This document shows, piece after piece, positions 1 to 6,812 of a DNA stretch of 11,164 bases. Each line of letters opens with the position of its first letter. Position 1 is the first letter of the stretch. Source of the stretch: Anaerolineales bacterium (GTDB taxonomy: Bacteria > Chloroflexota > Anaerolineae > Anaerolineales > UBA4823); assembly GCA_026415275.1 (NCBI GenBank), contig JAOAHK010000042.1:1-11164 (forward strand). Reading direction: 5' to 3'. The notes under the pieces are model-generated. The model was not told where the DNA came from and did no database searches. It saw only the letters and a list, made by a program, of their open reading frames with translations. Made by a program: the position numbers and the translations under genes.

Positions 1-368
1 CAGCTCCAGATGTCCCCGAATTTGTCCGCCGCGCTGCCCAATTCCTCGTTAGTCATTTAGACCAGCGTCAAGATTTTTTGAACTTGTTTTTCGTCGAATT
101 GGTCGAATTTCGCGCTCGTCATATTCCCCAACTGCTCGAGAAGTACACTCCCCTGTTGACCTCGTTTATTCAGAACTTTGTCGCCAAAGAGAGCAACTTA
201 CGTCCCTTCCCGCCATTTGTCTTAGCCCGTGCTTTTTTGGGTATGTTTTTTGCTTATTATGTTACGCGTTTTATCGCCGGCAATAACCCATCCATTGGCG
301 GCGATACCCATGTGTTGGATGACTTTATCGATATTTTCTTGAATGGAATCTTGGCTAAATCGGAATAG
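1..368 (+). CDS. TetR/AcrR-family transcriptional regulator, C-terminal part (5' end outside window)
   Basis: The reading frame is open from the left edge (first full codon at position 3) to the TAG at 366-368, giving 121 residues of a C-terminal ligand-binding/dimerisation domain. The fragment is all-helical in character. It has a charged amphipathic stretch (EFRARHIPQLLEKY), then a hydrophobic helix (FLGMFFAYYVTRF), then an acidic C-terminal helix (DDFIDIFLNGIL), the usual ending of TetR proteins. The DNA-binding helix-turn-helix would lie upstream and is not visible, so the family call rests on C-terminal character and context. A TetR gene directly before an ABC-2 permease/HlyD/ATPase set matches the arrangement of E. 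coli cecR (ybiH) beside ybhGFSR. By inference it represses the exporter operon and responds to an exported compound. A TTG at 78 is an internal codon, not the start. Confidence 0.75.
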   Translation, partial: APDVPEFVRRAAQFLVSHLDQRQDFLNLFFVELVEFRARHIPQLLEKYTPLLTSFIQNFVAKESNLRPFPPFVLARAFLGMFFAYYVTRFIAGNNPSIGGDTHVLDDFIDIFLNGILAKSE

Positions 369-388
369 GTGAAAGAATCTTGAATTCC

Positions 389-460
389 GTAGAGCGAGAT
401 TTATCTCGCATGAACAAGTTTGCTACCCAATCTAGCGAGGCGACATGAATGTCGCCCTAC
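389..460. repeat. REPIN-like element 1 (two inverted GTAG-hairpin units)
   Basis: The element is bounded by GTAG (389-392) and its reverse complement CTAC (457-460). Each end carries a perfect 7-bp stem with a 2-nt spacer. The left stem is GCGAGAT/ATCTCGC (394-409) and the right stem is GCGACAT/ATGTCGC (440-455). Read inward from each end the units align as CGTAG-A/G-GCGA-G/C-AT, so they are an inverted pair. An inner CTCGC (405-409) can also pair with GCGAG (435-439). GTAG followed by a hairpin is the architecture of REP sequences mobilised by RAYT (TnpA-REP) transposases; an inverted pair is called a REPIN. It fills the gap between the TetR gene and the permease gene, and may form structure in any read-through transcript. 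Two related elements occur in this window. Confidence 0.75.
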
Positions 461-504
461 GCATGACATGGAATACATTCTTGATCTCAAAGTATCGCCC
501 GATG

Positions 505-510
505 AAGGAG
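505..510 (+). promoter_or_regulatory. Ribosome binding site setting the permease start
   Basis: AAGGAG lies 8 nt before the ATG at 519. No comparable site precedes the upstream in-frame codons from 420 on, so 519 is chosen as the start. Confidence 0.8.
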
Positions 511-518
511 AACTTGGC

Positions 519-1652
519 ATGATCAACTCCCGCTTGGTTGCCCTAATCCGCAAAGAATTTATCCAAATTCGCCGTGACCCACGCACTTTGGCTTTGATCA
601 TCATCATTCCCATCATGCAGCTTTTCTTGCTCGGTTATGCTGCCACGAACGATGTACGCAATGTCCCCCTGGCGGTTCTCGATCGAGACCGCAGTTCATC
701 CGCCCGCCGCTTGCTAGATGCCTATCGCGCCGCCGATTATTTTCGCATTACCCACACAGTAGACTCCGAACGGGAACTGCGCGATCTGATCAACCGCGGC
801 GTAGTGCGCGCCGGCTTGATCATCCCACCGGATTACGGCAAAAAGTTATCTAGCGGAGAGCAGGCGAGTGTGGCATTTGTATTGGATGGCACCGATCCCA
901 CCGTGGCATCAACGGCTCTCTCGGCCGCCCAATTGATTGGGCAAGCCCATGCCACGACAATTTTATCAGAACGCACCCAACGGCAAGGACTCGGTATCAA
1001 CCTAGAGCCCCCCTTGGAAGTGCGCACCCAAGGTTGGTATAACCCCGATTTGGTCAGCGCTTACTTTATGATCCCCGGCGTGATTGGGATGATCTTGTAT
1101 GCTTTGACCTCAGTCCTGACCGCCACAGCCATTGTCCGTGAACGCGAGCGCGGCACCATCGAACAACTGATCGTCACTCCCATCCGTCCCCTTGAATTGG
1201 TGATCGGGAAACTGCTCCCCTATGTTGTGCTTGCCATCATCAATGCCATTGAGGTACTGGTCTTGGGGGCTTGGTGGTTTGATGTGCCGGTGCGTGGTGA
1301 TCTCGGTTTGATTCTGGCGCTTTCGGGCCTCTTTTTGCTCTCCAGCCTTGGCATCGGATTGTTTGGCTCGACGATTGCCAACACCCAACAAGAAGCCATG
1401 TTGACGGTTTGGATGACTTTGTTACCCAGCATTTTCCTTTCCGGTTTTTTCTTTCCTCTCGAAGCGATGCCGAAAATCCTGCAGTGGATCTCCTATATTT
1501 TCCCCTTGCGCTATTACCTGGTCATTATCCGCACTTTGCTGCTTAAGGGTGGCGGGGTTGATGCCCTGTGGGAGCAGGTTCTCGCTCTGACCCTTTTCGG
1601 GGTTGTCATCATGGGTGCTGCAGCCCGCCGCTTCCGTAAGCGATTGGATTAA
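519..1652 (+). CDS. ABC-2 type transporter permease (YbhR/YhhJ-like)
   Basis: This 377-residue inner-membrane subunit would form the translocation path of an ABC exporter. The start at 519 follows AAGGAG at 8 nt; the frame extends upstream only through the REPIN-like element. One membrane segment lies near residues 23-42 (ALIIIIPIMQLFLLGYAA). An extracytoplasmic domain of about 135 residues follows, then a cluster of about five segments from residue 181 to the end. The ABC-2 coupling stretch RERERGTIEQL sits at residues 207-217 after the second segment, and an LSGFFFPLEAMP motif precedes the last segments. This layout is typical of ABC2_membrane_3 permeases such as YbhS/YbhR and YhhJ. It heads a four-gene operon and is followed after 22 bp by the fusion protein. 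E. coli systems often have two permeases; only one is seen here, so a homodimer, or a partner outside the window, is inferred. The substrate is unknown. Confidence 0.93.
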   Translation: MINSRLVALIRKEFIQIRRDPRTLALIIIIPIMQLFLLGYAATNDVRNVPLAVLDRDRSSSARRLLDAYRAADYFRITHTVDSERELRDLINRGVVRAGLIIPPDYGKKLSSGEQASVAFVLDGTDPTVASTALSAAQLIGQAHATTILSERTQRQGLGINLEPPLEVRTQGWYNPDLVSAYFMIPGVIGMILYALTSVLTATAIVRERERGTIEQLIVTPIRPLELVIGKLLPYVVLAIINAIEVLVLGAWWFDVPVRGDLGLILALSGLFLLSSLGIGLFGSTIANTQQEAMLTVWMTLLPSIFLSGFFFPLEAMPKILQWISYIFPLRYYLVIIRTLLLKGGGVDALWEQVLALTLFGVVIMGAAARRFRKRLD

Positions 1653-1662
1653 TCCCTCAAAT

Positions 1663-1668
1663 AGGAGA
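1663..1668 (+). promoter_or_regulatory. Ribosome binding site of the fusion-protein gene
   Basis: AGGAGA ends 6 nt before the ATG at 1675. It supports that start over in-frame codons from 1603, which overlap the permease and would put 24 extra residues before the membrane anchor. Confidence 0.8.
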
Positions 1669-1674
1669 ATTACG

Positions 1675-3192
1675 ATGTCCTCTCAAAAACGTTGGATCAT
1701 TCCCCTCATTCTTGTTCTCCTCCTCAGCAGCTACGGTGTCTACTCTTGGTTGCGCCAGCGCTCTCTCGGAGGGAACGGCGCCCTGAAAGCCTCCGGGACG
1801 GTGGAGACGGTCGAAGTCAATATCGCCGCGGAGCTAGCTGGCAAGGTCAGTGAAGTTTTGGTAGAAGAAGGACAAACCGTGAGCGCCGGTGAACCATTGT
1901 TTCGCCTGGATGATGCTATTTTGTCTTCCCAACATAAACGCGCCATCGCTGCCCTGGAGGCTTCCCGTGCTGGTTTGAAGGTGGCAGAGAGCGGCTTGCC
2001 AGCAGCTCAGGCTAACCTAGCCTTAGCCCAAGCCAATCTTGAGTTAGCCCAAACCCAATATCGGATCGCCATCGAAGCCTCCCGCAAGAGTGATGAACGC
2101 GCCCGAGAAAGATCCTGGCGCGAGAGTGTTCCTTACCAATTCAACCTGCCCGTTTGGTATTTCGAGAAGAACGAACAAATTGCTGCCCTCGAAAAAGAGG
2201 TGGAGGCCGCCCAAAAAGCCGTGGAGGATGCCCGCGCCGCCTACCGCAATTTACTGGAACAAGGAGAATACACCCAACTTCTGCAAGCAGAAGATCGCCT
2301 TGCCTTAGCCAGGGCTGCTTTTGAGATTGCCGATGAGACCCTCGACCGGGCAGAAGCGGCTAACGATGAGGACGAAGATGAGGAGGGTGACCGTACGACA
2401 AACGAGAACGACAATGACGAGCATGCCGACCAAACGACCTTTGAAAAAGCCGAGCAAGCCTTAGAAGATGCTGCCCAAGAAGTTTATGACCAAGCCAAAG
2501 CCGAACTAGAGGCAGCTCAAAAGGATTATCTCGACCTACTCAAAGAGATTAAACTCTCTGATGAAATCATCCAAGCGCGCGCCCGCTGGATGGTTGCCAT
2601 AGAGCTTTATGAACTGGCGCAAGACCGCCTAGTGGCGCAATACCGCGGCGGCGACTCACTGCAAATCTTGGCAGCGCAGAGCACAGTCAAGCAAGCCGAA
2701 GCCGCCTTGGAACAAGCCCAAACTGGCGTCTCACAAGCCGAGGCTAAATTGGAACAAGCCCAGGCTGCCGTTGCTCAAGCGCAAGCCGAAGTTGAACTCT
2801 TGGAAACCCAAATCGCCAAGCTTACCGTTTATGCGCCGATGGATGGGGTGATTCTAAGTCGTGCCGTTGAAGTCGGTGAGGTACTTCAAGCCGGAGCTAC
2901 GGCCATCGTGTTAGGGAACTTGGACGAATTAACGGTCACCGTTTACATCCCCGAAGACCAATACGGGCGTGTTCAACTGGGCATGACGGCTGTAGTCACT
3001 GCCGATTCCTTCCCTGGTGAAAGCTTCGAGGCAGTGGTGCAAAGAATCAGCGATCAAGCCGAATTTACCCCTCGCAACGTCCAAACCGAAGAAGGGCGGC
3101 GCACAACGGTCTTTGCCATCCAACTGCGCCTCAGCGACCCGCAAGGTAAACTCAAGCCGGGAATGCCGGTGGATGTGCGTTTTGTCTGGTGA
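1675..3192 (+). CDS. HlyD/YbhG-family membrane fusion (periplasmic adaptor) protein
   Basis: This 505-residue protein would be the adaptor linking the exporter to the outside of the membrane. It has an N-terminal anchor at about residues 8-26 (leucine/isoleucine rich) with Lys-Arg before it. The first half of a biotinyl-lipoyl domain follows at about 40-80 (GKVSEVLVEEGQTVSAGEPL), then about 300 residues of Ala/Gln/Glu-rich coiled coil. The second lipoyl half starts near 385 (YAPMDGVILS) and leads into a beta-barrel domain ending in KPGMPVDVRF. The coiled coil is longer than the usual YbhG type and is broken twice: by an aromatic/proline segment (LPVWYFEK, about 153-160) and by an acidic stretch at 230-253 with 13 Asp/Glu in 24 residues. 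Gaps to its neighbours are 22 and 34 bp, so it is in the operon. In a diderm it would meet TolC; in a monoderm, as most Chloroflexota appear to be, its partner is unclear. Confidence 0.92.
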   Translation: MSSQKRWIIPLILVLLLSSYGVYSWLRQRSLGGNGALKASGTVETVEVNIAAELAGKVSEVLVEEGQTVSAGEPLFRLDDAILSSQHKRAIAALEASRAGLKVAESGLPAAQANLALAQANLELAQTQYRIAIEASRKSDERARERSWRESVPYQFNLPVWYFEKNEQIAALEKEVEAAQKAVEDARAAYRNLLEQGEYTQLLQAEDRLALARAAFEIADETLDRAEAANDEDEDEEGDRTTNENDNDEHADQTTFEKAEQALEDAAQEVYDQAKAELEAAQKDYLDLLKEIKLSDEIIQARARWMVAIELYELAQDRLVAQYRGGDSLQILAAQSTVKQAEAALEQAQTGVSQAEAKLEQAQAAVAQAQAEVELLETQIAKLTVYAPMDGVILSRAVEVGEVLQAGATAIVLGNLDELTVTVYIPEDQYGRVQLGMTAVVTADSFPGESFEAVVQRISDQAEFTPRNVQTEEGRRTTVFAIQLRLSDPQGKLKPGMPVDVRFVW

Positions 3193-3215
3193 AGTTGAAA
3201 GATAACCTGCGACAT

Positions 3216-3221
3216 AAAGGA
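3216..3221 (+). promoter_or_regulatory. Ribosome binding site of ATPase gene 1
   Basis: AAAGGA ends 5 nt before the ATG at 3227. That spacing favours ATG 3227 over the adjacent in-frame TTG at 3224, which would leave only 2 nt. Confidence 0.65.
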
Positions 3222-3226
3222 TATTG

Positions 3227-4198
3227 ATGTCTCTAAACGCTTCTGCTTCGGATGAAACCTCGATCTCTGAGACAACGCCAATCATTCATGCCGTTGAGAT
3301 CACAAAGCGATTCGGCGATCTTTGTGCGGTGGATCGCGTATCCCTAACAGTCAAACGAGGTGAAATTGTCGGTTTGGTCGGACCGGATGGCGCCGGGAAA
3401 ACGACCACATTACGCTTGATCTGCGGGGCATTGAAGTTAGACGAGGGTCAAATTCGGGTCGGTGGCTATGATATCCAACGCCAGACCGAAGAAGTCCGCT
3501 CTCAAATTGGCTATTTGCCTCAACGCTTTTCCCTCTACGAAGAGCTGACCGTAATGGAGAACATCCGCTTTTTTGCCGAAACGCGCGGGGTGCGGCGCGA
3601 AGATTGGCTGCCGCGTTGCCTGAAGATCCTCGAGTTTGTCGGTCTGGCAGATTTTACCGAGCGCTTAGCCGGCAAACTCTCCGGCGGCATGAAACAAAAA
3701 TTGGGTTTAGCTGCGGCCTTGGTGCATTCTCCCAGAGTACTTCTGCTGGATGAGCCAACTACTGGTGTAGACCCGGTGACCCGCCAGGATTTCTGGCAAC
3801 TGATCATCCGTCTGGCAGCTCAGGAGCAAACTGCTATCCTGGTTAGCACGCCATATATGGACGAAGCTTCGCGTTGTCATCGAATTCACTTCATGCGCCA
3901 AGGAAAAATCCTGATCGAAGGCGCTCCGGCTAACCTAAAAGCAAGCCTTGTAGGAAGCATCCTCGAAGTGAAAGGGGAACCCTTGCCCCTCCTGCGCCGA
4001 CTTGCCCTCGAAGAAGCGGGTGTGCTGAACGCCCAACGCTTCGGGGATCGCCTGCACCTGCGGATAGCGGCGGGAAAGGGCGAGGAAATTTGCAACCGCT
4101 TGCGAGAGCGCGCCGAACAAGCGGGTGGTAAAATCACCCGTTTTCGCCCAGTCGAAGCACAATTGGAAGATGTATTTATTGCTCTCTTAGAGGGTTAG
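3227..4198 (+). CDS. ABC transporter ATP-binding protein 1 (like the N-terminal half of YbhF/RbbA)
   Basis: This 323-residue cytoplasmic ATPase subunit powers the exporter. It carries Walker A GPDGAGKTT (residues 52-60), the Q-loop Gln at 99, an intact signature LSGGMKQ (151-157), and Walker B LLLLDEP with catalytic Glu 176. The H-loop is abnormal: the residue expected to be His is Pro 209 (STPYMDEA). A C-terminal domain of about 90 residues ends in QLEDVFIALL, typical of drug and polysaccharide exporter ATPases of the ABC-2 class. As I recall, the N-terminal nucleotide-binding domains of YbhF and RbbA also lack this His. This protein would then be the first of two non-equivalent ATPase domains that are fused in E. 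coli and split here. A tail of about 20 residues precedes the domain. The next ATPase starts 4 bp after its stop, so the two are probably translated together and form a heterodimer. Confidence 0.95.
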   Translation: MSLNASASDETSISETTPIIHAVEITKRFGDLCAVDRVSLTVKRGEIVGLVGPDGAGKTTTLRLICGALKLDEGQIRVGGYDIQRQTEEVRSQIGYLPQRFSLYEELTVMENIRFFAETRGVRREDWLPRCLKILEFVGLADFTERLAGKLSGGMKQKLGLAAALVHSPRVLLLDEPTTGVDPVTRQDFWQLIIRLAAQEQTAILVSTPYMDEASRCHRIHFMRQGKILIEGAPANLKASLVGSILEVKGEPLPLLRRLALEEAGVLNAQRFGDRLHLRIAAGKGEEICNRLRERAEQAGGKITRFRPVEAQLEDVFIALLEG

Positions 4199-4202
4199 AC
4201 GC

Positions 4203-5111
4203 ATGGATGAAGTCATACGAGTCGAAGGATTAACCAAACGCTTCGGCGATTTCACCGCCGTCGATCAGGTCAGCTTCACCGTGCAGCGCGGCGAGGTAGT
4301 GGGATACCTGGGACCGAACGGCAGCGGCAAAACGACCACGATCCGCATGTTGCTGGGGTTGCTCCTGCCTAGCGAGGGAAATGCGCAAGTCTTAGGGTAC
4401 GACATTCGCCGCCAATCGGAAGCCATCCGGCGTGAGTGCGGGTATATGTCGCAAAAATTCTCCTTATATCATGACCTGACGGTAGAGGAAAATATCCGTT
4501 TCTATGCCGGTGTCTATGGCGTCCATGATGAAGGTCAAATTCAAGGCACATTGGCCCGAGTAGAATTGACTGCCCAACGCCGCACGATGGTCAGTGATCT
4601 GGCGACTGGCTGGAAGCAACGCCTTGCCCTCGCCATTGCCATCGTCCACCGTCCGCAACTGCTCTTCTTGGACGAGCCGACCAGCGGAGTCGATCCCACC
4701 GCCCGCCGCGCCTTTTGGGATTTGATCTACGATCTGGTCAACGAAGGAGTAACAGCTCTGGTAACCACCCATTACATGGACGAAGCCGAATACTGTGGCA
4801 AGGTAGGGATTATGCGCGAGGGCAAACTGCTGGCATTGGACACGCCCGAACAATTGAAAAAGCAAGTGCTCCCTGGTGCAGCCTATGATGTTTTCGCTAC
4901 ACCTTTGATCGAAGCTTTATCTTTCTTCGAAGCCTCTCCTCTCCCCTTACGGGTTGGGCTGAGTGGCGACCACCTGCGCGTGATCCTGCCCAAAGAGGTT
5001 GAGCCAAACCGCCTGATCGAAGAATTTCAGCAAGCCGGCTACGCCGAGGCGCACATTGAGCCTGTCGAAGCCAGTTTGGAGGATGTGTTTTTGGCGTTTT
5101 CGAGGAGGTGA
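4203..5111 (+). CDS. ABC transporter ATP-binding protein 2 (like the C-terminal half of YbhF/RbbA)
   Basis: This 302-residue ATPase is the likely partner of the preceding one. Walker A is GPNGSGKTT (residues 37-45). Walker B is LLFLDEP with catalytic Glu 158, and the H-loop His is present (His 190, TTHYMDEA). The signature motif is degenerate: LATGWKQ (133-139) replaces LSGGxxQ. The C-terminal domain ends in SLEDVFLAFSRR. The ATG at 4203 is preceded by AGAGGG (4189-4194) at 8 nt, inside the end of the upstream gene. Its defects complement those of ATPase 1. The site formed by this Walker A/His and the intact signature of ATPase 1 should be active, while the opposite site combines the Pro H-loop with the poor signature. 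It is the last gene of the operon. No clear T-run terminator follows, so read-through into the cyclase gene is possible. Confidence 0.95.
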   Translation: MDEVIRVEGLTKRFGDFTAVDQVSFTVQRGEVVGYLGPNGSGKTTTIRMLLGLLLPSEGNAQVLGYDIRRQSEAIRRECGYMSQKFSLYHDLTVEENIRFYAGVYGVHDEGQIQGTLARVELTAQRRTMVSDLATGWKQRLALAIAIVHRPQLLFLDEPTSGVDPTARRAFWDLIYDLVNEGVTALVTTHYMDEAEYCGKVGIMREGKLLALDTPEQLKKQVLPGAAYDVFATPLIEALSFFEASPLPLRVGLSGDHLRVILPKEVEPNRLIEEFQQAGYAEAHIEPVEASLEDVFLAFSRR

Positions 5112-5222
5112 AGACAACAAAGCCATCACTCAACTAACAAGAATGTAAATCAAAAACAACAATTTATCGGTTATAAAAAAACAAATAGGATTCGGTAAGT
5201 TTTTATCGTGCGATAAGCCTAT
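5112..5222 (+). other. AT-rich intergenic leader with small hairpin before the diguanylate cyclase
   Basis: These 111 bp are richer in A/T than the genes around them. A 6-bp inverted repeat TTATCG/CGATAA with a 2-nt spacer lies at 5203-5216, only 6 nt before the ATG. The same TTATCG also occurs at 5164-5169. There is no good Shine-Dalgarno sequence in the last 20 nt. The hairpin could affect ribosome access or be a protein site; neither can be decided from the sequence. No intrinsic terminator or clear sigma-70 promoter was recognised. Confidence 0.45.
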
Positions 5223-6752
5223 ATGATCTATAAGCTTGTCCTGATCTTGCTCATTTTATCTGGGATGATCTTGCTCGTTCTAAGCATCATCGCCTCCCAA
5301 CGCCGCTCATCGCCGCTTTGGCTGCCGTTTACCCTGACAACCCTCTGCGCCGCAATTTGGAACTTTGGTTTCGCCGCTGAGATCATCAGTCCCACCCTTG
5401 ATGGGAAACTCTTTTGGGCAAATGTTCAATTTATCGGTATTGTATTCCTGCCATTGGCATGGTTGGCAATGACCATGATCACCACAGGGCAGTCTCCAAA
5501 AACACTCAGAGCTGTCCCTTTTCTAGGAATTGTACCGGCGCTTTCCCTCATCATCATTTGGACAAACCCTTATCATATCTTCCGCCAGAATCCCTCGATC
5601 AACAGCATTGATGTGCCGTTTCCTGTTTTAGTCAATAATTATGGCTTTTATTTTTTTGCCGTTCATGCTCCCTATAATTATCTGCTGTTTATTGCCTCGT
5701 TTTATCTGCTTTTCCGTTCTCGAAGGCAAGGGCTGGTGATCTCGCGCCGCCAACGATCGGTCTTGATCGCTAGCTTAGCTCTCCCTTTGCTGGTTGACAC
5801 CCTATATATTCTGGATATTACCCCAATCCCCGCATTTAACTTCACTTCGATCTTTTTCACCATCTCTGGCTTGCTGATGGGAATCAATGTTTTGCGCCTT
5901 CACTTTTTAGATCTCCTCCCATTAGCTTATGAAGCTTCAATCATCGAAATGGATGTTGGCACGATCGTATTAGATGCCTCAGGGAAGGTAACTCATCTCA
6001 ACCCCGCTGCCGAGAAAGTGATGGGAACCGCCTGCGAGCAAGTCATCGGTAAGGATGCTCAAGAGGTATTTCCGCTTCTTGCACCGCTTTGGACATCCGA
6101 GATAAAGAAGTGCGAAATTGTCGTCCAACAAGAGGAAAATGATTTTACCTATCAGGTGACAAGGTCCCCAATCTCGCAAGCACGCAATCGACTGGTCGGA
6201 AAGGTTATCACGATGGTCGATATCTCAGAACGAGCTAGACTACACAGGCAAGTTGAGGAATTATCCTTAACCGACCCGCTGACTGGTGTCCTGAACCGCC
6301 GCGCGCTTGCCCGTTATGGCGAACAAGAAGTCGAGCGCGCTCACCGCTATCAGCATGATTTATCCCTAATCTTAGTGGATATAGATAACTTCAAATCAAT
6401 CAACGATCAATTTGGTCACCCGGTCGGCGACGCGATACTAAAAGCGACAGCACAAGTGATGCGCAAGGTCATCCGCAGCACGGATTACATTTTCCGCTAC
6501 GGCGGCGATGAGTTTGTCATCCTCCTGCTAGAAACTCAAGCGGATGCAGCATTCGTTATCGCTCAGCGTATCCAAAAAGAATTATCTCGTCTAGAATCCA
6601 ACGGAGAACTTCCAGCATTCTTATCGGTGAAAATTAGCGCTGGTATCACAACACTCACGGAAGACGATGATTTAGAAAAAATGCTCCAACGCGCAGACCA
6701 TGGGGTATACCAAGCCAAGTCAGCCGGAAGATCTCAAATCGTGATTCTCTAA
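5223..6752 (+). CDS. Membrane diguanylate cyclase: 7TM sensor, PAS and GGDEF domains
   Basis: This 509-residue protein would make c-di-GMP from two GTP at the membrane. Residues 1 to about 225 form around seven hydrophobic segments of the histidine-kinase N-terminal 7TM type (pattern AAIWNFGFAAEIISP...LFWANVQFIG). A PAS domain follows at about 240-345 (DASGKVTHLNPAAEKVMG), then a GGDEF domain to the end. The cyclase domain is complete: DPLTGVLNRR (351-360), metal-binding DID (386-388), NFKSINDQFGH, and canonical GGDEF at 427-431. The product-inhibition site RSTD (418-421) lies exactly five residues before GGDEF, so feedback control is expected. No EAL domain is present. The start at 5223 lacks a good ribosome site; the next ATG (5265) would cut into the first membrane segment, so 5223 is kept. 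The ligand of the 7TM/PAS part is unknown. Confidence 0.93.
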   Translation: MIYKLVLILLILSGMILLVLSIIASQRRSSPLWLPFTLTTLCAAIWNFGFAAEIISPTLDGKLFWANVQFIGIVFLPLAWLAMTMITTGQSPKTLRAVPFLGIVPALSLIIIWTNPYHIFRQNPSINSIDVPFPVLVNNYGFYFFAVHAPYNYLLFIASFYLLFRSRRQGLVISRRQRSVLIASLALPLLVDTLYILDITPIPAFNFTSIFFTISGLLMGINVLRLHFLDLLPLAYEASIIEMDVGTIVLDASGKVTHLNPAAEKVMGTACEQVIGKDAQEVFPLLAPLWTSEIKKCEIVVQQEENDFTYQVTRSPISQARNRLVGKVITMVDISERARLHRQVEELSLTDPLTGVLNRRALARYGEQEVERAHRYQHDLSLILVDIDNFKSINDQFGHPVGDAILKATAQVMRKVIRSTDYIFRYGGDEFVILLLETQADAAFVIAQRIQKELSRLESNGELPAFLSVKISAGITTLTEDDDLEKMLQRADHGVYQAKSAGRSQIVIL

Positions 6753-6812
6753 ATTTCTAGGTTCATCCCTTGACGAGGCGCATGTACGGGCAGTACTGAA
6801 ACGTAAGGATTC
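6753..6812. other. Convergent 60-bp gap without a recognisable terminator
   Basis: This gap separates the convergent ends of the cyclase gene and tnaA. Only short inverted repeats are visible (for example GTAC-5 nt-GTAC near 6783-6795) and there is no T-run on either strand. Nothing here supports an intrinsic terminator. Confidence 0.4.

Noticed and set aside
389..460. Intrinsic terminator after the TetR gene
   Set aside because: The hairpins are perfect but have no T-run on either strand; the GTAG-bounded inverted pair fits a REPIN better.
461..504. TetR operator or promoter before the permease
   Set aside because: Only a 4-bp inverted pair (GAAT/ATTC) was found, and no convincing -35/-10 set; too weak to list.
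420..518. Upstream extension of the permease reading frame
   Set aside because: It runs through the REPIN-like element, has no ribosome site, and adds non-family residues before the normal N-terminus.
1603..1674. 24-residue N-terminal extension of the fusion protein overlapping the permease
   Set aside because: The ATG at 1675 has a good AGGAGA site and gives a normal short N-terminus before the membrane anchor.
5112..5222. c-di-GMP riboswitch before the cyclase gene
   Set aside because: None of the conserved GEMM core segments is visible; only a short hairpin is present.
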